Below are positions 27,264 through 36,449 of a stretch of DNA of 64,000 nt, piece by piece; position 1 is the first letter of the stretch, and every line of letters begins with the position of its first letter. The notes below the pieces were generated by a model that did not search any database, was not told where the DNA came from, and was given only the letters and a program-made list of their open reading frames with translations. The DNA comes from Psychrobacter arenosus (GTDB taxonomy: Bacteria; Pseudomonadota; Gammaproteobacteria; Pseudomonadales; Moraxellaceae), in assembly GCF_904848165.1 (NCBI RefSeq), contig NZ_LR884459.1, forward strand, positions 2,046,001-2,110,000. Reading direction: 5' to 3'. A program made the position numbers and the translations under genes.

Positions 27264-27370
27264 ATTTAAAAAGTTTGATTTCCTTTGTAAGTTTATTCAA
27301 TAAGCCTGACCAACCTTAATCACACGATATAAATAACATTCTATTTAACAAAATTTAAAAGGATAAAAAT

Positions 27371-27985
27371 ATGCCGCAATCCAATTCAGCCAACCTACAA
27401 CAAGCCTTCACTAAACGTCGGTCCATTTATGCTTTAGGTGGCAACTTAACGGTAAAACCACAAGCAATTATTGATATTGCTGAGCGCACAATACTAAATA
27501 CCCCTTCAGCCTTCAACTCACAGACGACACGTCTGGTAGTGTTGTTTGGTAAGCAGCATAAGCAGCTATGGGATATCACCGAAACCCATTTACGTAAGGC
27601 GGTTGGCAGTAACGACTTTTCAGGTAGTAAACAAAAAATGGATGGTTTTCGTGCGGCTGTGGGTACAGTTATGTTTTACGAAGATAAGGAGGTTATACAA
27701 TCGTTACAAGATAAGTTTGAGCTATATGCTGATAGATTTCCTATTTGGGCGCAGCAAACCTCAGCAATGCATCAATATGCTATGTGGTTAGAATTGAGTG
27801 CTTTAAATATTGGTGCAAATCTTCAGCATTATAATCCACTAATCAATAATGATATTGCATCAGCTTTTTCAATTCCTAAGCAGTGGGAACTGGTTGCTCA
27901 AATGCCATTTGGTAACATCGTTGAGCCAGCTGGCGAAAAAACCTATCAGTCAGCCAGTGAACGTATCAAAGTGTTTGGGCTGTAG
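27371..27985 (+). CDS. Nitroreductase family protein, Frm2/Hbn type
   Basis: A 204-residue FMN-binding nitroreductase. TKRRSIYALGG near the N-terminus, NTPSAFNSQTTRLVVLFG, and the C-terminal MPFGNIVEPAGEKTY...SERIKVFG match the Frm2/Hbn subgroup, which reduces nitro-compounds and quinone-like electrophiles with NAD(P)H. AAAGGAT precedes the ATG. It lies 107 bases after the exporter and is probably in the same MarR-controlled unit. Confidence 0.85.
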   Translation: MPQSNSANLQQAFTKRRSIYALGGNLTVKPQAIIDIAERTILNTPSAFNSQTTRLVVLFGKQHKQLWDITETHLRKAVGSNDFSGSKQKMDGFRAAVGTVMFYEDKEVIQSLQDKFELYADRFPIWAQQTSAMHQYAMWLELSALNIGANLQHYNPLINNDIASAFSIPKQWELVAQMPFGNIVEPAGEKTYQSASERIKVFGL

Positions 27986-28214
27986 TAATAATGCCTTGAT
28001 GCTAATGTCAGTATGTTTGGACATCCTACAGTCAGGTTTTCTCGAATATATACAGTAGGCAGAGCCATTAAGTTTTACGACTTTTTAGATTTAAAATGCT
28101 AGCGTATATTTGATTATTGCTTGGTACTACTGCAAAAGATAACCAATTAAAATCGTGATAATGCATCGACTCATAACTCAAAAAAGACACATAGCCGATA
28201 GTGCGAGGTAGGAA

Positions 28215-29378
28215 ATGAGTAAGTTTAGTTATAGCCAATGGATACTAGCCACCATAACAATAATCGTAGGTCTTAATCTTAGGCCTATTATGGCCTCGAT
28301 ATCTCCAATCGTACCTGTGTTAGCAAACGATATAGGAATAAATAATCAAACTGCTGGACTATTGACTACTTTGCCAGTTGCAATGATGGGCTGCTTTGCG
28401 CTTTTAGGTCCCAGAATTCAATCTAGAGTAAGCGAGTATATAGGTATATTAGCTGGATTGTTGGCGATAGCGCTTTCTTGTGGCTACCGATTTTTTACTG
28501 ACTCTACATTACTTCTACTGATAACGTCTCTCATTGGAGGCATTGGTATAGCAATCATCCAAACTCTGATGCCCGCCTATTTAAAAAGAATTGCGCCAGA
28601 TAATGCTAGCGTTTTTATGGGGTTATTTACAACAGGTATTATGGCTGGGGCTGCGATCTCAGCTGCTACAACCTCTCCTTTAGAAGGAGCATTTGGATGG
28701 AATATCGCTTTATCGATTATGGCTATCCCTGCCATATTGGCAATTATACTGTTTTTCTATTATATGCCACATATCAAGAGCAGTAGAAACGGCTATTTGC
28801 CTCTACCTATAAAATCTAAAAATGCATGGCTGTTAATGCTTTTCTTTGGCATAGGAACAGGCGCATACACATTGGTTCTAGCTTGGTTGCCATTAAATTA
28901 CACCCAGCTTGGGTGGAGTAGAGATGCTTCTGGCGCTTTACTAAGTATTTTAACGGTGGCAGAAGTAGTTTCTGGCATCTTAATTTCTATATTTATCAAA
29001 AAATTCAACGATCGCCGAAAGCCATTATTTGTCACTCTATCGCTCATATTAGTTGGTTTAATATTGCTTATCTATATCCCCTCAAAGCTTGCATTTTTAA
29101 CCGTTATAATTTTAGGTTTAGGGATTGGTGCTTTATTTCCTTTATCTTTAATCGTAGCGCTTGATTACGCCTCTAACGCCAAGCAAGCAGTGACTTTATT
29201 AGCTTTTGTGCAAGGTGGGGGATACTTAATCGCTTCAGCATTCCCGTTCATGGCAGGTGTTTTGATTGATGTTTCAAGTGATTTAACGGGAGCGTGGATT
29301 GGAATGATTGTTGGGGTTTTACTGCTACTCACTATTTGTAATAAATTCTCTCCACGAGATTTTGTGGTTCGTTATTAG
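28215..29378 (+). CDS. MFS transporter, CynX/NimT family
   Basis: A 387-residue transporter with about 12 TM helices. LRPIMASISPIVPVLANDIG at the first helix is the CynX/NimT-type signature (LRP...ISP). Family members move cyanate or 2-nitroimidazole, the latter fitting the nearby nitroreductase. GAGGTAGGAA precedes the ATG. It lies 230 bases after the nitroreductase, so a separate promoter is possible. A second, unrelated member of the family is at 57429-58682. Confidence 0.82.
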   Translation: MSKFSYSQWILATITIIVGLNLRPIMASISPIVPVLANDIGINNQTAGLLTTLPVAMMGCFALLGPRIQSRVSEYIGILAGLLAIALSCGYRFFTDSTLLLLITSLIGGIGIAIIQTLMPAYLKRIAPDNASVFMGLFTTGIMAGAAISAATTSPLEGAFGWNIALSIMAIPAILAIILFFYYMPHIKSSRNGYLPLPIKSKNAWLLMLFFGIGTGAYTLVLAWLPLNYTQLGWSRDASGALLSILTVAEVVSGILISIFIKKFNDRRKPLFVTLSLILVGLILLIYIPSKLAFLTVIILGLGIGALFPLSLIVALDYASNAKQAVTLLAFVQGGGYLIASAFPFMAGVLIDVSSDLTGAWIGMIVGVLLLLTICNKFSPRDFVVRY

Positions 29379-30026
29379 CATAGCTCAAGGGAAGAGGTTG
29401 ATTACAATCAGGTCATTTTTGACTTTGCTTACAACATTGATGATCTCACAAAAATAAGGGTCGGTGCTCGAACGATAAAAAATATAAATTATTTAGTCGC
29501 CAATACTCAGTACGAAACGTGGTGTCAGCAGATACAGTTATACGAATGTCTAAGCTATCTGCTCACCAGGGCAAAATTAAACAACTTGGCACCACCTATT
29601 GGTGAGAAGTTAATAAGCTTACTTAGAAAATGTTTGACTGAGTGCTCTGTATCAGTCATGTATTACATAATATGGAAAGCAGTTGAAAGTGCAGCAGCCT
29701 TCGCACAAAAACCAGATATCACTCGAAAACATGCATCAAACGCTATTTCTGGTAACATTGAACGAGTTTTCGGTAAGATATCTAGTGGCAGTTGGCACTA
29801 CCCTAACAAATCTTATCGCGATGCCAGTCACCCTCAGTCTGCGATGGCCAAAATATTTTTTGATTACGTGTTTGGCTTAGATGATTGTGGTTTTCACAAT
29901 ACCTTGGATGAGCTATTCAATCCATATAAGATGCAGCAAACTATTGAGAAAACAAGCTATTCAACTTTGGGAAGTGCGCAAATCACCAGTTATTCAGTGG
30001 CTATTGGTGATTTGAAAATAGTATAG
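29379..30026 (+). pseudogene. 5'-truncated gene of unknown function
   Basis: An open frame starts right after the MFS stop, in the same frame, and runs 215 codons to 30024, but has no ATG; the only start codon is a TTG at 29586 in mid-domain. Residues encoded before that TTG (for example VIFDFAYNIDDLTKIRVGAR) look protein-like, so this is probably the C-terminal part of a larger gene whose start was lost when the MFS cassette arrived. I do not recognise the family. Confidence 0.5.
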
Positions 30027-30071
30027 ATAGGTTTTTTTTTTCAGTATGACTGGTAATTATCCAATGAAAAC

Positions 30072-30129
30072 TGAACTGCCCCTGTACTCTCTCAGGATGC
30101 TGAGCCTCCAACGATCGCCGGGCAGTTCA
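30072..30129. repeat. Perfect 10-bp inverted repeat around a 38-bp centre
   Basis: TGAACTGCCC (30072-30081) and GGGCAGTTCA (30120-30129), with a second small palindrome CTCAG-GATG-CTGAG inside. It lies 115 bases after the end of the tns operon. It may be the operon's terminator, or the paired ends of a tiny insertion-sequence remnant. Confidence 0.5.
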
Positions 30130-30243
30130 AATAAGATTCATATTGTCCTCTGTGTCTTTATAACCCAATTCAACCAACATATCTCTATTTAATTACAATA
30201 TTCTAAAAGTTAGTCAGCTAGATGCTAAGTGGTGTGGTGTTTA

Positions 30244-31668
30244 TTATATTTTTGGTAGCCAATACTCTTTTTGATTAAATACTATTTTAAACATATCTTC
30301 ATCGCATGGCTCGGTAGGTAATGTCCTAAGCGTCTTCACTTGAATATCCACCTGATGAAAATAACTCATACTCATCTGTATCCACATCAGTTCATCCTTG
30401 TCCGATAACGGTTTAGGTTGGTCATAAAGCACCATCATTTTCTGTTCAATCTCTTTCTTCTTGAGCTTTTGAACATCATCCTTACTAGGTTTGTTGCAAG
30501 CCAAGTTCAAACCGTAACTTTTGTTCAAAAAAGCGATGAAACCATATAATGCGCTGTACTGACCTTGCTTAACTAGCAAATACCCATCCAATTGTTCCTG
30601 ACTTGGCGTATGCGAGCCTTCGATGTCGTATTTAGTACATAGGTCTATTGCAGGCTGCAAGGCTAATCTGACGGATTTAAGCGAGGTTTTACCCATAAGC
30701 AGTTTTTGCTCTAAATATTGATGATATTCAATGATGCAACGAGGCACTTTACCGTCAAGTTTAGCCAGCAAGTTAACAATGCGCTCGTCCTCTGCAATCT
30801 GATCTTTAATCTTGGGATCTACCACAACTTGCTTAGTTTTAATCAGCCACCGCAGTACCGTGAGGTACTCACGTAGTCCATTTGGCTTGAACTCATGTAC
30901 CAGTGATTCATAACAGGGTATCTTGCCCCATAGCTCATCACAGTGAACAAAGAAATTGATGAAATGGGTATGTTTAAGAGTGGCGGTCTTGCTGCCAAGC
31001 TCGGCCTTAAACCATATTGTAAAAGCAGTATAAGCTTGTCTCATCAGATCGGACGATAAAAGGTAGGAGTTAGTCCTTGTCTCAAGCTCTAATCTTTGTG
31101 ACCAGTAACAGTCATCACATCTTTTACCCATACCCGCAGGCATAAGCTTATCGCAACTCTCGCAGGGGATCTCACCTAAGTCATGGCATTTTTGACACGC
31201 CATACCTTCCTCAGTATCAACAAGCTCTCTATACTTGTGACATCGAGGGCATGTCGCTCTAAAGTGCCCTTGATAGCAGGTGACACACACCGCCTGATCA
31301 TGAGATAGTTTAGAGTAGCGACTAACACCTCTTTTAAACTTACCGCACTCAAGGCATTCCTTTTCAGCCTTAAAGTAGCCCTGATAGCATATCTGACAGA
31401 CTCGTCCATACTCCGTATTAGCTCCATTTTTAACCGTCGCGCCGCCACAACGAATGCAGGGCTGACTCATACGACAAGATCTACAGACGGCAAAGTCCTC
31501 TTTTTTATGCAGACGATTTATCTTACCGCACTGACTACAAGGCTTTTTAACAAACCATATGCGATAACAATTGGCGCAATAGGTATCATCTTTATAGCGT
31601 CTTTTTATCTCAACGTTTTTATTACCGCAGGAGTTGCATCGATGTTTAGTCTTCTCTATGCTTGTCAT
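30244..31668 (-). CDS. Zinc-finger-rich transposition protein (TniE/TnsF-like)
   Basis: A 474-residue protein. Residues 10-190 hold about ten CxxC knuckles (CNSCGNK, CANCYRIW, CSQCGK, CRSCRMS, CIRCGG, CQICYQGYF, CLECGK, CVTCYQGHF, CPRCHK, CESCDK). The rest is helical; residues 330-400 (LKSVRLALQPAIDLC, YSALYGFIAFLNKSYG) resemble the SAM-like DNA-binding domain of tyrosine recombinases, without catalytic residues. It starts 23 bases inside the tniQ gene. Such a gene follows tniQ in comM-inserted islands; a target-recognition role is likely but inferred. Confidence 0.65.
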   Translation of the reverse strand: MTSIEKTKHRCNSCGNKNVEIKRRYKDDTYCANCYRIWFVKKPCSQCGKINRLHKKEDFAVCRSCRMSQPCIRCGGATVKNGANTEYGRVCQICYQGYFKAEKECLECGKFKRGVSRYSKLSHDQAVCVTCYQGHFRATCPRCHKYRELVDTEEGMACQKCHDLGEIPCESCDKLMPAGMGKRCDDCYWSQRLELETRTNSYLLSSDLMRQAYTAFTIWFKAELGSKTATLKHTHFINFFVHCDELWGKIPCYESLVHEFKPNGLREYLTVLRWLIKTKQVVVDPKIKDQIAEDERIVNLLAKLDGKVPRCIIEYHQYLEQKLLMGKTSLKSVRLALQPAIDLCTKYDIEGSHTPSQEQLDGYLLVKQGQYSALYGFIAFLNKSYGLNLACNKPSKDDVQKLKKKEIEQKMMVLYDQPKPLSDKDELMWIQMSMSYFHQVDIQVKTLRTLPTEPCDEDMFKIVFNQKEYWLPKI

Positions 31669-32803
31669 AACTTTCTCTCATCTGCATCTTGCGCTTAAGT
31701 CTATTCCATGCCGTCATTACCGCTTTGGGTGAGGCGGGTTGTATATCCTCTGATTGTGCTTTGTGTTGCCGCGTAGGTACTCTATGGAGCTGATCGCATA
31801 CCTCGCTAAAGGCTTTAGGTATAACCGTGTACTTTGACCACTGGAAGCTGTTTTGGGTAATATTAAGAGCTAAGCAAGCCTTGATCCACTCATCACCGTC
31901 AACTTGCAATAGGTAGTAGGCGCACTCAAGCAATACCGCTCGTTCTTCTATCGGCAAATAATCAAATCTGAGTGCCGTCTTGGGTAGTGATAAAGCGCTA
32001 GTATCAATCTCTAGTACAGTCAGTAGCTTGCCGAACATATAGTTGGGATTGTGCAGACCTCGCCTGACTAGATTTATTAAAAATAGCAGGTACTCAAACC
32101 ACTGAGCCATACTGACCAATTGCCCCAAAACAATGCCTTGCTTACTGAAAAAAGCCTGATCAGCAAGCAATTGAAACTTATCAAGCGCAGCGCTTGGCTT
32201 TATATCTGATATAGCTTTATCTATCTTATAAAGACAGGAGTGACAGCGATTGATGAACTGCTGCTCTGCACTTAAAAGCTGGGGCTGATAAGGCTGATTG
32301 CAGTACCCACAATCTACCTGCAAGAATGTCTTATGCTTAGAGCAGCAGACAGACCATGTAAAGCGCCATTGCAACTTAAGGTAAGCCTCTTTATCATCGC
32401 TCATGCAGTCAGGACAAAAGGGATAACCTAGCCTTGAATAGCGGTTGCGTTTTGATAAAGGTGCTGTCCAAAGTAGAGGTTTTTTGTTGTCTGATTTAAC
32501 TGACGTATCATCCAAGAAGTCGATCAATATTTGATTATCGAAAGTATCGATGTTGTGACCTGCTAGAGTTGCAATATCAGATCTGATTTGTCCATCGATA
32601 TGATCAAAACCTTTATCAACGTCATATGTCCAAATACGATACTTAGGCCAGTAGTAGTAGGTAAAGGTCAAAGGACTACATCCGTGTCTAAGCGCGGCGC
32701 GTACTAGCCAAGATGTTAAGCTCTCACCGTATAGAAAAGGTGTGGCAAAAGTCAGTGGTTTTACCCAATAATTCTGCGTAGCCCTTTGGTCGGTTTTAGA
32801 CAT
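31646..32803 (-). CDS. tniQ: TniQ/TnsD-like target-site selector
   Basis: A 385-residue TniQ-family protein. FLYGESLTSWLVRAALRHG is the TniQ N-terminal signature; zinc-binding pairs follow (FCPDC, WRFTWSVCCSKH, CGYCNQ, CHSC). TniQ/TnsD proteins bind a specific chromosomal site and recruit TnsC; here the site is presumably within comM. The start overlaps the end of tnsC by 43 bases and its end overlaps the zinc-finger gene by 23. Confidence 0.9.
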   Translation of the reverse strand: MSKTDQRATQNYWVKPLTFATPFLYGESLTSWLVRAALRHGCSPLTFTYYYWPKYRIWTYDVDKGFDHIDGQIRSDIATLAGHNIDTFDNQILIDFLDDTSVKSDNKKPLLWTAPLSKRNRYSRLGYPFCPDCMSDDKEAYLKLQWRFTWSVCCSKHKTFLQVDCGYCNQPYQPQLLSAEQQFINRCHSCLYKIDKAISDIKPSAALDKFQLLADQAFFSKQGIVLGQLVSMAQWFEYLLFLINLVRRGLHNPNYMFGKLLTVLEIDTSALSLPKTALRFDYLPIEERAVLLECAYYLLQVDGDEWIKACLALNITQNSFQWSKYTVIPKAFSEVCDQLHRVPTRQHKAQSEDIQPASPKAVMTAWNRLKRKMQMRESYDKHRED

Positions 32804-33654
32804 GACTTGCCCCTGATACTCTCAACAGTGATTTCTTCTTCACCTGACTCAATGGCGTTAATAGCGCAATCGTTAATTAAACGCTTAACATCGCCAAGGT
32901 TGCCTGTGCTAATGCTATAGATTAAATTGACCTTTTCAGTCTCAATGAGTTTAGACGGCTTTTTAAGTGGTAAAATCTTCTCAAAACTACCAACCAGACG
33001 CTTAAACTCTTTATCATTTGACCATAAAGAAAGCTCAGCGACATCAAAGCGACTAGCGTGTTGTGGGTCAGTGTGTAGAATACGAACAGCGTCTTTAGTG
33101 CCACAAAGCACGATAGGCATAAGCAATTCGTTACATAAGAATTTGATAACATTCATAATGGCTCGTTGCTGTCTGGCTGTACCCGTAAGCATTGAATGAA
33201 CTTCGTCAATAATTAGTATCTTGACGTTGGTGTGTCTAAAGGCGTTAACGACTTGGTATCTCAATTTATTGGCAGCATCGGTTGGTCTGTATGGCAGCTT
33301 AAACGCTTCAATAATAGAGATGTACAAATCCTTTTCACTGGCAGTTGGAGGCGCTTGGATTTTGACTATAGGTATAACTAATGTCTCATCAACCGTATGA
33401 TTTTCTCCGAACTTATCATAAAAACGATTTATGATTGTGGTTTTGCCATTATTGGAATCTCCAATAAGCAGCAAGTTTGGCATACGATGTTGCTTTACAT
33501 GGTTCATCAATCCCTGCATAACATCAATAACCTGATTTGCTGTGTTGTAGCCTACCCACCTTGGAGAGTGGATAAATTCAATCCTTTCTTTATCGGGTAG
33601 ATGAGCGATATGCCTAAATTTTTCATGAATGTGGGTGTATAAAGATTCGCTCAT
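32761..33654 (-). CDS. tnsC: TnsC-like AAA+ transposition regulator
   Basis: A 297-residue AAA+ ATPase (TniB/TnsC type). Walker A is LLIGDSNNGKTTIINRF, Walker B is VKILIIDEVHSML, and a sensor-like LCGTKDA follows. It forms filaments on target DNA and links the target selector to TnsAB. It starts at an ATG that shares one base with the tnsB stop (TGATG), which implies coupling. Shorter than Tn7 TnsC (555), as is typical for the TniB type. Confidence 0.92.
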   Translation of the reverse strand: MSESLYTHIHEKFRHIAHLPDKERIEFIHSPRWVGYNTANQVIDVMQGLMNHVKQHRMPNLLLIGDSNNGKTTIINRFYDKFGENHTVDETLVIPIVKIQAPPTASEKDLYISIIEAFKLPYRPTDAANKLRYQVVNAFRHTNVKILIIDEVHSMLTGTARQQRAIMNVIKFLCNELLMPIVLCGTKDAVRILHTDPQHASRFDVAELSLWSNDKEFKRLVGSFEKILPLKKPSKLIETEKVNLIYSISTGNLGDVKRLINDCAINAIESGEEEITVESIRGKSCLKPTKGLRRIIG

Positions 33655-35678
33655 CAGTCAATATCCTCAAAGTATAGATTGTCATCATTGTCATCAGACT
33701 CATCAAGGCTTGTCTCTACCGCCTTTTTGTTTAAAATCCTAGTCGATTCTGGCAACGTGTCTAGTATATCTACCTCTTCACTTTCATCTGATTTCAACTT
33801 ACCGTACATTGTTTGCGATTTAGTATGAGATTTTTTACGCTGCTCACTTCTAAGTACCTTTTTAGTCGTATTTTTAGACTCTTCAACTATGGTCTGCATA
33901 TCTTGTAATGCTTGATATATCAGCGCCTCGTTAACAGTTCCTGACTCCTGTTTGACTTGCTTATAAACTTTCCTATACTCCCAAAGGCTAATTGGCGGCA
34001 GAACTTGATTTGCTAGTGGTACAGGAAAGTATTGTAGTAACTCAGGATCATAAAACCATATTCTAGTAATATCCCTTGGATCTTGCCTAAAGATAAACTT
34101 AGTCTTATTACCATTGTCATCAGTATGATTAATGAAGTTGTTTAAGCAAGCATCGTAATATTGCAAGCCATCTATTGTTGTTCCATTCCTTTGAATAGTA
34201 CGCAGGGCACTCGGCATAAAATCCAGTACCAGCGTATGACGGTCTGATGGGATTGGTGGTAATCCAATACCGCTTTCAAAGCCTTCACCAAATATACCTA
34301 TGCGCCACTGCTCTTTAGGGCTACGTTCAATGCTTGAATGTATACTTTCGTGATAATCCATCGTGATGTAGGTCAAGAACCATTTTTCAAACTCATGCAA
34401 GGTTAAACTGGCATGTTTTTCAGAGTTGTATTCGTCTTTTTCTTTAATGTTAGAGAAAGTAGTGCCCGGCAATTCATGTACACGCTTCATTATAGTGCCA
34501 ATCAATCGTTCAATATGACCACCATACTCAGGTCTTGCTACTGGCCTAAATTCAAGATTGATACCATGAAAGGCGCAAGACTTCTGCAAACTCTCAGCTC
34601 TAAAATCAGAACCATTATCGACGTGGATTTTTTTAGGCATACCGAAGACATTCCATTTCACATCGGATAATCCAAACTCAAGCAACAACTCATCTTTTGG
34701 TAAAATACTTCGTGAGATGCACATACTAACCGAAGTAACAGAGGGCGCATCTAGTGAAATATAATAGCCTGTAACCATGCGACTATAGACATCAATAGCC
34801 ACTGTAATGAATGGTCTACCAATAGGTCTTCTATACTTATCATCAACCAGTATCAAATCTACTGGTGTGTGGTCTATCTGAATAACACTGAGAGGGTAGT
34901 TGGCGTCAGGAAACTGACCTGCTTTAGCGGTGAATTTTTGTTTTGCACGTTTTCTCTGACCACGACCGCGCAATAGGTCTTTCTCTTTGATTTCTTTGAT
35001 ACGGTTACGGATGGTGTTCTTACTAGGTTTCTCAATATCCTCTACATAACAACGCCTATGAATCTCTCTGATAGTGGCTTGCACATTAGGTCTTTGAACA
35101 GTAAGGTAAAAATTATTGATGACTTCGCTAATAAGGTTTTCTGTCTCACCATTTAGACGTTTAGCCCCTTTTCTCCAGCCTCTTTTTTGATCAATTAAGG
35201 ATCCAATTGAGCCTGTCGATTGATAAGCGTCAACCCATCGTCTAAGAGTACGACTAGAAACCCCAACTTCTTTAGATCTTCTCTCATAACCCTGTTCACC
35301 TCGATAGTTGTCCTCGCCATACCAGTCGTCCTCCATAATGAGTGGGGTGATAGCTAAGTACTTCTTTTGAGCTTCTTGCCATTCATCATCGCCAATATCA
35401 TTAAGATCGATGACAACAGAAGTATTTGCACCGTCTATCACGTTATCGAAGTCATGGATTGATAAAACTTGATTTCTCAGTGTTTGCAAGTTTTTAAACA
35501 CGGCTTGATTTAGATCATCAAGGTACTCGATAAGCTGGTACTCATCGTTATCAGTTTTATTACGATAAATGCCGCCAAGCACCATTTGAATATGGTCACG
35601 GCTATATTTACTGTTAGTGTCGAAATGAGAACTCATCCTTAGTCCTATTGGTTTGGTTACGATTTCAGTGTCCAACAT
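33654..35678 (-). CDS. tnsB: TnsB-like DDE transposase
   Basis: A 674-residue DDE/RNase H-fold transposase that cuts and joins the 3' ends. Helix-turn-helix regions (VSSRTLRRWVDAYQSTG) precede the catalytic core with VIQIDHTPVDLIL (first D), KKIHVDNGSDF (second D) and PEYGGHIERLIG (E). The C-terminal tail is acidic and probably contacts TnsC. The ATG at 35678 has GGAGG before it and overlaps the end of tnsA by 14 bases. Confidence 0.95.
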   Translation of the reverse strand: MLDTEIVTKPIGLRMSSHFDTNSKYSRDHIQMVLGGIYRNKTDNDEYQLIEYLDDLNQAVFKNLQTLRNQVLSIHDFDNVIDGANTSVVIDLNDIGDDEWQEAQKKYLAITPLIMEDDWYGEDNYRGEQGYERRSKEVGVSSRTLRRWVDAYQSTGSIGSLIDQKRGWRKGAKRLNGETENLISEVINNFYLTVQRPNVQATIREIHRRCYVEDIEKPSKNTIRNRIKEIKEKDLLRGRGQRKRAKQKFTAKAGQFPDANYPLSVIQIDHTPVDLILVDDKYRRPIGRPFITVAIDVYSRMVTGYYISLDAPSVTSVSMCISRSILPKDELLLEFGLSDVKWNVFGMPKKIHVDNGSDFRAESLQKSCAFHGINLEFRPVARPEYGGHIERLIGTIMKRVHELPGTTFSNIKEKDEYNSEKHASLTLHEFEKWFLTYITMDYHESIHSSIERSPKEQWRIGIFGEGFESGIGLPPIPSDRHTLVLDFMPSALRTIQRNGTTIDGLQYYDACLNNFINHTDDNGNKTKFIFRQDPRDITRIWFYDPELLQYFPVPLANQVLPPISLWEYRKVYKQVKQESGTVNEALIYQALQDMQTIVEESKNTTKKVLRSEQRKKSHTKSQTMYGKLKSDESEEVDILDTLPESTRILNKKAVETSLDESDDNDDNLYFEDID

Positions 35679-36315
35679 GCCAGACCTCCATTTGCGGGTC
35701 TTTAACGTCATCCCAAATATCAAACCCGATTTGCTTATTTGCCATTAGGTGCCAAACCAGAGCCTGTCCATCATGTCGGTAAAGCTTAGATTTGAAGTAC
35801 CTCTCTAAGATATAGTCAACACTAGTGATGCCACGTTGCTTAATATCAGTGAGTATTACTTCAACCTCTTCGTTATTAATTCTTATGGTTTCATAAGTTC
35901 TCAGAAAGTTAATGTTATCAAGCGCCTCATGTCTAATCCTGTCTTCATCGAATATGATGAATCTGATACCTTTTTCCTTACAATACAGTTTAGCTGCCTT
36001 CCACTTGTCAGACCAATCACGCCAGTTTAGTTGCCACTCTCGTTTTGGTTTAACCTCTGCAATAAAAGACTTACCCGATTTAGCATCTAACTCCACATAA
36101 TAATCAGGCGTATAACGATAGGTTCTGCCATTTTTATTAAAAGGTATCTTCACAGGCTGAGGTGTGATGTTCTTAACATCTTCCCGAAAAGCATGATAAA
36201 TAATAAAATCTCTTTCTAAAGTCGATTCGTAAGCAAGCGGCTTTTTCTTGTAAGAAATGACACCTGAAACACTCCGTCTTGTCGGTTTTATTTTACGAGC
36301 TTGATGTTTGAACAT
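35665..36315 (-). CDS. tnsA: TnsA-like endonuclease
   Basis: A 216-residue restriction-endonuclease-fold protein that cuts the 5' ends, so the element moves by cut-and-paste. Catalytic residues are visible as YESTLERDF (E), YRYTPDYYVEL (D) and FIAEVKPK (E-x-K). I chose the ATG at 36315 (MFKHQARK); a GTG at 36354 is in frame but lies among the terminal repeats. The promoter must sit within the TnsB-site array, suggesting that TnsB represses its own operon. Confidence 0.92.
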   Translation of the reverse strand: MFKHQARKIKPTRRSVSGVISYKKKPLAYESTLERDFIIYHAFREDVKNITPQPVKIPFNKNGRTYRYTPDYYVELDAKSGKSFIAEVKPKREWQLNWRDWSDKWKAAKLYCKEKGIRFIIFDEDRIRHEALDNINFLRTYETIRINNEEVEVILTDIKQRGITSVDYILERYFKSKLYRHDGQALVWHLMANKQIGFDIWDDVKDPQMEVWHVGH

Positions 36316-36317
36316 TA

Positions 36318-36449
36318 TGACACCTATTTCTGGTAATTTGTAAGAATCTGACACTTATTACTGGTAATATTTGACATTTAATCTAGGTAATAATTGGATG
36401 TAGATAAAGAAATGATGTCTAATTATGACACTTATTGTTGGAATTGACA
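36318..36449 (-). repeat. Right end: four TnsB-type sites and terminal repeat
   Basis: Four related sites: TGACACCTATTTCTGGTAAT (36318), TGACACTTATTACTGGTAAT (36349), TGACATTTAATCTAGGTAAT (36372) and TGACACTTATTGTTGGAATT (36426), the last running into the terminus TTGGAATTGACA. Four sites here against two on the left is the asymmetric end layout known from Tn7. Confidence 0.88.

Larger units (their letters stand above)
19466..36449. mobile_element. Complete Tn7-like transposon in comM (16,984 bp)
   Basis: Both ends start TGTCAATTCCAACAAT (16 matching bases as inverted repeats) and are flanked by GAGGG. The right side carries tnsA, tnsB, tnsC, tniQ and a zinc-finger gene in one overlapping minus-strand operon; a tnsE homologue lies inside the left end. 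Insertion is in the codons for VGGG of comM, as in Acinetobacter AbaR/Tn6022-type islands. The transposase genes look intact, so the element may still be active. Cargo runs from about 21.3 to 30.2 kb and is more AT-rich than the flanks. Confidence 0.95.

Noticed and set aside
30072-30129. Integron attC site
   Set aside because: The arms lack the R/L box sequences and no integron integrase or cassette array is nearby.
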